64,000 bases of DNA, taken from NCBI GenBank assembly GCA_016169945.1, contig JADLSH010000112.1:1054001-1118000 (forward strand). Direction: 5' to 3'. The stretch is from Trachythela sp. YZ-2020. Its lineage: Eukaryota > Cnidaria > Anthozoa > Malacalcyonacea > Clavulariidae. The notes under the pieces were generated by a model. That model saw only the letters and a program-made list of their open reading frames with translations, was not told the origin of the DNA and made no database searches. The translations under genes and the position numbers were made by a program. This document shows positions 57,301 to 64,000 of the stretch, one piece after another; position 1 is the stretch's first letter; every line of letters starts with the position of its first letter.

Positions 57301-57650
57301 TTTTGCAGCATATTTGCACAAATATTCAACACAAGCATGATAATCTAGTATTACTTGCATATGGTGTATGCACAGTTGGTCCTCCAGGCAACAAGTTGAA
57401 TTTTCTGATGAGTGTTCAATCTAGGATCATTCCTTGCAGTTACTATACTTGCTTTGTATTTTTTGCTTTTATCTTTTGTATGCACTGATTGAAACTCAAG
57501 TGTAGTGATATTTGAATAATCGAATGTACAGTTGAATCTACATTGAAGCCCCTCTTTATTGGGTTCACCTTTTAAGCAATACCTTTTCCAAAAATTGTGT
57601 GCCCATTCCAATTGGAATGAACGTGAATGGGCAAGCCAGTATTTGACAAC
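54366..57650 (-). pseudogene. Helitron Rep-helicase (RepHel) remnant
   Basis: Read from high to low coordinates: Rep part with EWAHNFWKRYCLKGEPNKEG, QLVAWRTNC, DYHACVEYLCKYAAKGEPRS (about 57335-57280, with the two Tyr of the Y2 motif four residues apart) and KKIMIKTVGERDFGAQETVH. Then PIF1-like SF1 helicase: STFSEKQQLAYNIIV, Walker A GEGWTGKSHLI (about 56330), QLP-type segment, GYLAYRMFDKVVILDINQTV (about 56020) and, after about 1 kb of unrelated sequence, NNGSTGTVVDIIY, PGQWALTIHKSQGMTLKKTW and YVAMSCAHNL ending at 54366. Many stops and shifts are present. The HUH pair and the Helitron ends were not found. Confidence 0.82.
55550..55768 (+). other. CpG-rich short ORF in Helitron gap
   Basis: ATG at 55550 in an AAAAAATGGCGGACG context opens a 72-codon frame (MADDFAFHNVFTYPGVNLRA...) with locally higher CpG content than its surroundings. 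It lies on the opposite strand to the Helitron helicase and in the 1-kb interval that interrupts it. It may be a captured first exon of a host gene or part of another insertion. The family is not recognised. Confidence 0.3.
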
Positions 57651-57903
57651 AAATATGATATTTCACAACAACGAGAACAAACTTTATGGCTTCATTGCTG
57701 CAAACAATTTGTGAATGGCAAAAATCAAAACGAGGCGTGCTAGGACACCAACACACAAGGTGTGGTGACACACCAAAAACACAATAGAATGTACTGGTAG
57801 AATATTTCTTATTAGAAGAAAATTTATTAGAAGAAAATCTAAAATTAGTATTCCAGTATAGGTAAAAATGGAGCTTCAGCTTGAAATATTTCAGGAACAA
57901 CAT

Positions 57904-58944
57904 GCAACCTTGCTGATTAAATTATACTCTTGACTAGAAACCATGTGGAATCGGGTGGGGTCGCAACAACCAAGTATTCAATATATCTAGTCTCTAGGAA
58001 TGTTTCTTGGTCAAAGTCAAAGCACATGGAATGGGGTGGATGTGTAGTGCGCACAACAACTGAGCACAACCACAATGCAACGCGCTAGAAAAATTTACTG
58101 AAAAACCCCCTCTGCACAAATTAGGCTGCTGCTTCGCTAGCTCTGCAGCAATAACAGAGACAATGCAAAATGATCCAATCATTGACAGAAACTTAATCAC
58201 TTGCAGATAAGGCTTGCACAAATTAAACTAGAAGAAACAAAAATGATGACATTAAAGCAACACAAAATATCTAGGGATATTTTCAGCAAGGGCTGGTGAA
58301 GCTAAATGATGGTATTGGCATAATTATAACACAAATAGCAAGTAAATAACACTGTGTCATAGAACGGTCAGTTGCCATCACTTGCAACTCTGTGGCCCAT
58401 GATGACTTGCTTGACTGAGGCATGCTAGAGGCCTGCATAGCTGTGTTTACACCACAAGCTTAGGGCTAGGCCAGGTTTTGCTCCACTAATTTATTACCCA
58501 ATGCGTAAGCCAAATTAGGTCAGGCTTGCAGTGTAAATACAGCTCATGACTGTCTATTGCTTCTATACATGTTTATTGCCTTAGCTTTGGTAAGTATAAT
58601 ATTCAGCCTCCAAACATTTACCCATTTTCTGATGCTATTATCCAGTTGAAATAGAACGAAATGCTGCTAGTAAACAACAATGGCATAGCAATATTTGTAT
58701 GATCAACCTACATATACTTTCAGTTTGTTTACAAAGAAATTTCAAACCTCAAATGATCATAAATACACACTTGTTAAAGGAACACATAGCTCTCTTTTAG
58801 CTGTGTTGGAACTAACAGCCATATAATGCATATATAGCAACAAAAATATGTTGAATAACTTTTAAAAGTCACTATACAAGACTTAACTGTGGTATGGCAC
58901 CCCTGGTCTGTGTGATCTGTGTACCCCCGTTTTATACCATGAAA
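57904..58944. other. Non-genic stretch
   Basis: No exon is supported. A few GCACAACAAC-type words recur near 58040-58070 without clear periodicity. Confidence 0.5.
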
Positions 58945-60030
58945 ATGGCGGACAGCATGAGCGAAATTTGCATAGAAGAATAAATCTTCTGGAAATTCTG
59001 CAAAACTTAAACTGGATGTACTCTGAAAGTGGTCAAAAAAATGTTTCCAACATTCTCAATACTGTTGGTCGTACAGTGGGTGAGACAATTGAATCCAGTG
59101 CTGCAAGAACAATTTTATCTCACTCTGAGCAAAATATCGATCTTGTTGTTAACTTTTTGAAACAGATAACAATCTGTTTCCATGCTTGTTATCAAAACAT
59201 TCAAGATATCAACTGTTTAAATAAAAAAATGATGAACCTTGAAAAGTTTTACCACATTCCGCGATAAGTTATCAATAAAGACAAATATTATTTTAAATCA
59301 TGTTTTACAGCAGATTTGGAGTTCTGTAGTTTTTGACCATTATTGTGAATTAGAAGAGAACACTGCTGTATTAAATATACGTGCAACGCAGCCAAATCCA
59401 CAACAATTCAATGGTTGGGGCATGATGACTTGGTTCAGCCAGGAAGATTTCTATTCACCCCAATTCCAGAAGTTTTGGATAAACTGTTAAAGATGGACTT
59501 GACACATGTGCAGAGAAAGACATACTAAAAATGTTTGAAGTTTTTGAGCGAAGATCCAAACCTACATAAAATGTGGCACAAGTTACTTGGAGATGACAAT
59601 AATGACCTTTTCATGCTGGTTCTGTGATATTACTACGAAGAGTTGTTACAATGTTTTTGAAATCAAAACAGCAAATCATCAGGGAACAACTGCAACTGAA
59701 AGCAACTGCAACTTTTTGACTGATGTTTTTCTTAAATCTGGACCTTCTGTCATACTTAACAAATTGCATGGAAATGAACTTACTTCAATACTACAGTCAT
59801 TGGGCTTACCAGGGTTGAATGGGAAGGGGAAGATTCAACAGGTTGTTAACTGTTCATATGACATCAGCTTTATTTAAAGTCTTCAACCATGAGAGATCAA
59901 TGTCTACTGAGTCAATAAATTAAATTATCTATTCACAAGAGCTTATTGGTGGTTTTCAACCGATCCTCAGAGAATGGAATAACAAGGGACATGACCTCTG
60001 TGCTGGTGGACAAAACAAAAGAGTCCAATT
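58945..60030 (+). pseudogene. Coding remnant of unknown family
   Basis: ATGGCGGAC at 58945 begins the remnant. A helical segment follows at 58968-59267 (LLEILQNLNWMYSESG...NFLKQITICFHACYQNIQ). Then come 59285-59490 (VFDHYCELEENTAVLNIRAT, FNGWGMMTWFSQEDF), 59700-59877 (GPSVILNKLHGNELTSILQS) and a shifted end near 59900-60000 (FQPILREWNNKGHDLC). The segments look like one protein read across stops and shifts. No catalytic motif was recognised. Confidence 0.4.
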
Positions 60031-60739
60031 GACAATCTATTGTTTTCGTTCACCCGCACACACACCAAAACACTGCACAAAAATAAAATTTGCCAGCAAA
60101 AGTTCTAACCAAATGAATCATACCTAGCACTAATTAGACTTATAGTAGTTTGGGTAATGTTGCCCAAAGAATAGGGTAACTTGCATTTGAAAAAAATGAA
60201 CCCCCACTGAATGCAAAACATTCCCAGTTTCAAAATTATCAAGAATTACTTTACTTCTTAACTTACTTATTCTTGCTTACCTTTTGGCTACCTGTTTAAC
60301 AGGAGTTATAGCCTCCAGAAGGCTGATAGATTAAGCAAACTACAATGGGCCTAATTAGTTCTAGATGTAAATATCAGTGACTCGTTTATTTGGTTTAGAA
60401 CTTGTGCTAATATATCCAGGGGGCCCCTCATTTTATGTGGTGTTTATTTTTTGAGTGATGCAAGTATTTTGTTTATATTTTTAGCTGAAAGGAAAGAAAT
60501 GAATTGTTATGGTCAGGTTGATGGTCTGCAAAAGCTGTTCATAGTATATTAATTTTATTTATATTTGGTACATGTAGTCAAAAATGGAATTGACCATTCT
60601 TCCCCTTCTTATTCGGCATTACTGAAAAATGGTGGCTGAGAGCTGCCAATTAAAAATAAATTATTATACATTTAAAAATAATTTAATTTATTTTCATAAA
60701 AACAAACGTTTTAAAATTAAGTTAAAAATATATATTAAC
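60031..60739. other. Non-genic stretch
   Basis: No exon or named repeat is visible. AT-rich sequence precedes the SINE. Confidence 0.5.
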
Positions 60740-61065
60740 GATTAACGATTAACATTTCTATAGCGCAAATTTACATGTGAATATGATCAAATGCGCTTTA
60801 CATCAAGTGTTACCCTTACTTAATTACATACTTAGCCTCGACTATTTTATCTTTACAACGATTATGATATTACTTTCTCAACTGTGTTTATCCTAACCCA
60901 CCCTGTCAACTTTCCCTGTGGGAGGAAACCGCAGTGCCGGAGAAAACCCACGACTTTCGGCAGGCGCTGACCGACTCTTTTCACATCAGTCCGTTGCGAG
61001 AATCGAAACCCACGAACTCAGAGGTGAAAGGCGCTTGCCCTGACGACCGCGCCACCGAAGCCCCA
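60740..61065 (-). mobile_element. tRNA-derived SINE, minus strand
   Basis: On the minus strand a tRNA-like head (box A GGTGGCGCGGTCGTCAGGGC, box B-like GTTTCGATTCT) is followed by a long body containing GGAGAAAACCCACGACTTTC (plus-strand orientation) and a 3' part with TGTAAAGCGCATTTGATC and GCGCTATAGAAATG. AACGATTAACGATTAACA repeats form the tail at about 60738-60755. The layout is that of a complete SINE. Confidence 0.8.
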
Positions 61066-61162
61066 TATAATCTGCGTGGCAGAGAACTGCCAATTGCCAA
61101 ATTTTAAAAACAAAAACGTTTTAAATTAATTTAAAAAAACCTACGCGGCCGAGAACTGCCAG

Positions 61163-61480
61163 TTGCCAAATTTTTACTATTTGCACTTTCTGATCAGCTG
61201 GATAGCGGTATGCCATTCAACTCAACACAATGTTTCAACATGGCGGGAAGTACAACCAAAATCTCCTTCGAAAACATGGAAAGATAATTTAGAATTGAAA
61301 GCGGATCTAGTGAAATACGTAGAGGAACATGTGGAAGGTAATGAAGTTCTAGATTTCATGCAGAGAGATTATTCCTTCTATAAGTGGAGCCTACGTACAC
61401 TTGATCGCAGACTTCGATATTTTAATATTGAGTATATTGATGGAAATGTTTGTATTGACGATGCCAGGGAGGCTGGAAAT
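61163..61480 (+). pseudogene. Integrase-type N-terminal domain fragment
   Basis: An open frame has LKADLVKYVEEHVEGNEVLD and YKWSLRTLDRRLRYFNIEYI. The WSLRTLDRRLR(Y/H)F(N/D)I phrase is the helix-turn-helix start of a metazoan integrase-like family. It ends where the Harbinger frame begins, so the catalytic part is missing. Confidence 0.6.
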
Positions 61481-61847
61481 TTTGCGTTTTCATTCAAAGA
61501 GTTCGCGAAGGACATTCGAAATTATTTTACGGGAAATAGCGGAAGCTGTAACTCCAGTGGTTCAAAGAGGAAGACCAAGTATAACGCCGGAGAAAAAGTT
61601 ACTTGTAACCCTTTGGTTCATTTCCCACCAAGACACCGTCCACAGGATGAGTGATCGATTTAATGTTACTGATTCTTCCATTCTTCGATGCAGGGATCAC
61701 ATTTTTAGCGTTGTGTTATGCTCCTTAAAAAAGAAGTTCATTTTTTTACCACATTATGAAAATGTAAAAAATAGTATAATTGATGATTTCTACACAGCAT
61801 CTCAGTTTCCGAACGTTCTTGGAGTTATCGACGGAACTCACATTTAG
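61480..61847 (+). pseudogene. PIF/Harbinger (HARBI1-like) transposase fragment
   Basis: The frame reads RTFEIILREIAEAVTPVVQR, PSITPEKKLLVTLWFIS, MSDRFNVTDSSILRC and then FPNVLGVIDGTHI with the first catalytic Asp. It is cut off at 61848 by an unrelated repeat, so the remaining catalytic residues are lost. Confidence 0.85.
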
Positions 61848-61965
61848 GGATGAGCCGATTGATCGGCACAACCGATTGATCGGCCGATAATCGGCCATTT
61901 TAAAATAATCGGGAATCGGCCGATTGTTAACGTATAATCGGCCGTTTGCCGATTGTTTCTTAGTT
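61848..61965 (+). mobile_element. hAT-like element end with CCGATT repeats
   Basis: TTAGGGATGAGCCGATTGAT begins a stretch with many CCGAT/ATCGG words (CCGATTGATCGG, CCGATAATCGGCC) typical of subterminal repeats of hAT-type elements. The other end was not located. Confidence 0.55.
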
Positions 61966-62380
61966 TTTGTTTTTTTAAGATCAAGCACTCTAAAATCTCC
62001 ATATTCACCTTGATTTTGATGTTACTACACGTATTTTTAAAAATTACGCGTCTAGGAATAAAACTATCTCACCTTTTCCGCCCAACGGAAAATACACTTA
62101 ACGTAATTACTGACAGAAATAGCGACATAGTCATTAGTGTCTGTCTCTGTATGACACGTGCCACTTATAACAATAAGCCTGAACAGCAAAATAAGGAGAA
62201 ACAAACATTCAAAGCTTGAGATGCCCAAACTCTTAAAAGAAACACGATAGTAGTCTTTAGTAGAGTGATTTGCTATACACTTTATAACACTTAGGATACA
62301 GTTCGCAAGTTTCTTTCAAGTCAGTCAAATTAGTCCAGATCACTATCACTATCTTCATTTGTACTTTCCTCAACACCTAC

Positions 62381-63260
62381 CTGATTGCAGGTTACCATCC
62401 ACGGTGCTACCTACTATATATGAAGGTTTAATATTTGGCTGCTCAATAAGAAAATCAAGCTGTTCTTCATATGGGTGTCTTTTAAAATCTTGTCCAGATT
62501 TGGCATTGTGATCTATAATTTTTTTCAAACTTCTTAACAATGTTTTCCAACAACCCTCACATTGTTCACCTGAATAGGTATATTTGTGCAACTTCATAAG
62601 CTCTGCTATTTTACTCCACAGGTGTTTTTTCTTTTTAATCTTCAGTTGCCAAGTCTTGTAAAGATCAATAAGTAATAATGTGTCAGGGCGTCCCCACTGG
62701 GTATTGCCACTCTAATCAGCTAGAATGAAATAACATTCAAAATTATTTTCTGTTAAATGTTACAAATACCCAAGGTTTTATACCATTAAAAACACATTCA
62801 AACATACAAATATACTTACAGGGTTCTATGGTTTGTTCTCGACTTACATTCTCTCCACTACTTTGGCTTTGCACCAGGCTTGGGCCTGTCAAATTCATAA
62901 AATTTGTTAGTTGTTCTCTATTAAATCTGATTATCAGATTGTTTATCTCAGAAGTTCACCTATTTGAGACTTAATTTTACCTGTTGCTGTGCTGTTCGGC
63001 AACAAACTTGTGGATCGGATTAGTTGTGGGCTTTGATCTTCACTCAAGGTGTCGTTGTTTACCAACAGATGACTTGTGCTTTCATAGTTTCCTGAATTAG
63101 TAGCAAATGTATTACTAATATTCAGCGGTTGACTGTTTGTGTTTCGAATTTGATGCTTCTCTTTCCTTGCGTTATTTACGCTTCTTTTAAATTAAGCAAA
63201 ATCTTTAAATATCAATCTGCAAAACGAGCACTGAAAGAAAGTGGGAACAGACGCCGCCAT
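62381..63260 (-). CDS. Trihelix/Myb-SANT-like DNA-binding protein
   Basis: Exon 1 is 63260-62981: ATGGCGGCG start, MAASVPTFFQCSFCRLIFKD with a zinc-finger-like C-x2-C, an in-frame TAA at 63194-63192, then a Ser/Asn-rich stretch and donor ACAG/GTAAAA. Exon 2 is 62885-62820 (PSLVQSQSSGENVSREQ). Exon 3 is 62711-62381: WGRPDTLLLIDLYKTWQ, LWSKIAELMKLHKYTYSGEQ, CWKTLLRSLKKIIDHNAKSG, a trihelix Myb/SANT DNA-binding domain. The exon 2 to 3 phase gives a stop, so an exon is missing or the gene is decayed. Such proteins are partners of Harbinger transposases, and a Harbinger fragment lies 0.5 kb away in convergent orientation. Confidence 0.6.
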
Positions 63261-63293
63261 TTTCCATGTCAAAAATCACGTGGCAAACTTGTT

Positions 63294-63337
63294 CTGTTCT
63301 AGCTGCCCCTACTTTGAAGTTGGGGCAGCCAGAACAG
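63294..63337. repeat. Hairpin upstream of trihelix gene
   Basis: CTGTTCTAGCTGCCCC and GGGGCAGCCAGAACAG pair with one mismatch. Further GTTCTGTTC/GAACAG words surround it. It lies 34 bp upstream of the minus-strand start codon and could be a terminal or promoter element. Confidence 0.7.
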
Positions 63338-63452
63338 TTTCGAACAGTCATGTGATCGTGTTCTGTTCCATTCCATTAGTGTTCCCAAAATCCGGAGTAC
63401 TCCGAACAGTAAATGAAGCAGCCTCCTGAACTCTGTCAAACCATGTGCGTCT

Positions 63453-64000
63453 GTGCGGTCAATTAGTTACAGGAAACTCAAATTCATTGATTTGGACGTT
63501 TTAAGAAGTGATCTTGCCAAGTCTGCCCTTTGCACTGATAATATTACTGATATGGATGAACTTGTCAGCAGTTTGCCAAGTCTGCCCTTTGCACTGATAA
63601 TATTACTGATATGGATGAACTTGTCAGCAGTTATAACTCAGCAATCTCCTCTTTGATAGACCGGCATGCTCTTCTGCAGTCCAGAACAGTCGTTAACAGG
63701 ATTTGTGAACCTTGGTTTAATGACGAAATAAAGGCTGCAATTAGAGCAAGACGAGGAGCTGAGCGCAAATGAAGGAGAACTAAAAGAGAAATTATTTTCA
63801 ATGTGGCAAAGACCTTACTAACAGATTCGAATAAATTGTCTTTACCAGAAGGATCAGATACAGAAGTTGTAGCCAATGACATAGGCAAGTTCTTTGTTCA
63901 GAAAGTCCAGAACATTCATGTGAACCTAGACAGAAATGAGGAGTTGGAGAAGCTTGACGAGTTGGAAATGGAAACAGATCCTGAACTTTCTTTCTCAGAC
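63453..64000 (+). pseudogene. LINE fragment (EN-RT linker), runs off window
   Basis: The reading has the linker region RLIDRHALLQ-type residues, EPWFNDEIKAAIRARRGAER, a stop, FNVAKTLLTDSNKLSLPEGS and ANDIGKFFVQKVQNI. These are landmarks of CR1/Jockey-type elements, also seen at 19934-20335. A 59-bp tandem duplication (63516-63574 repeated from 63575) disrupts the frame upstream. The RT would lie beyond 64000. Confidence 0.8.

Noticed and set aside
57565..57903. Minus-strand frame as a separate gene
   Set aside because: It overlaps the Helitron Rep in another frame and has no motif of its own.

Overview
This is an AT-rich stretch of an animal genome. It has no operons, Shine-Dalgarno sites or CRISPR arrays. 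It does have GT-AG introns, YY1-like ATGGCGG start contexts, tRNA-derived SINEs, foldback MITEs and remnants of almost every metazoan transposon class. The mix (BEL/Pao, Penelope, CR1/Jockey-like LINEs, Helitron, Harbinger, hAT, Tc1, tyrosine-recombinase elements, P2X7-domain and QRICH1/KIAA1958-like proteins) suits an early-branching marine invertebrate such as a cnidarian or sponge. The species cannot be fixed from this sequence alone.

Layout: 0.3-2.1 kb, a 281-bp tandem array between TA microsatellites. 2.2-5.5 kb, a possible minus-strand host gene in three recognisable exons. 7.8-10 kb, a frameshifted transposase-like gene. 10.25-13.6 kb, an internally deleted BEL/Pao element with perfect LTR boundaries. 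14.3-17.7 kb, SINEs, hairpins and LINE debris. 19.9-23.9 kb, nested LINE, Penelope and MITE remnants. 24.96-29.29 kb, an intact tyrosine-recombinase element with imperfect terminal inverted repeats, followed by a 318-bp deleted derivative in tandem. 29.4-32.1 kb, RecQ-like and hAT-like pseudogenes.

32.5-41.1 kb holds two broken copies of a replication-protein gene (HUH nuclease plus SF3 helicase). Each is followed by an iteron hairpin, and one copy is split by a 4.2-kb TIR element with a 9-bp target duplication. 41.2-45.4 kb carries Tc1 fragments, two large foldback elements and a third iteron hairpin. 46.7-49.8 kb has a transposase-like pseudogene tail to tail with a P2X7-domain gene. 50-58 kb has an RPA-like fragment, a second TIR-flanked tyrosine-recombinase element and a decayed Helitron Rep-helicase. 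58.9-64 kb has an unrecognised coding remnant, a SINE, Harbinger/integrase/hAT pieces, a trihelix DNA-binding gene and a LINE fragment.

The most interesting items are the spliced tyrosine-recombinase element at 25-29 kb, which looks recently active, and the HUH-SF3 replication-protein units with their downstream iteron hairpins. Most other coding material is decayed. No enzyme pathway is encoded here.
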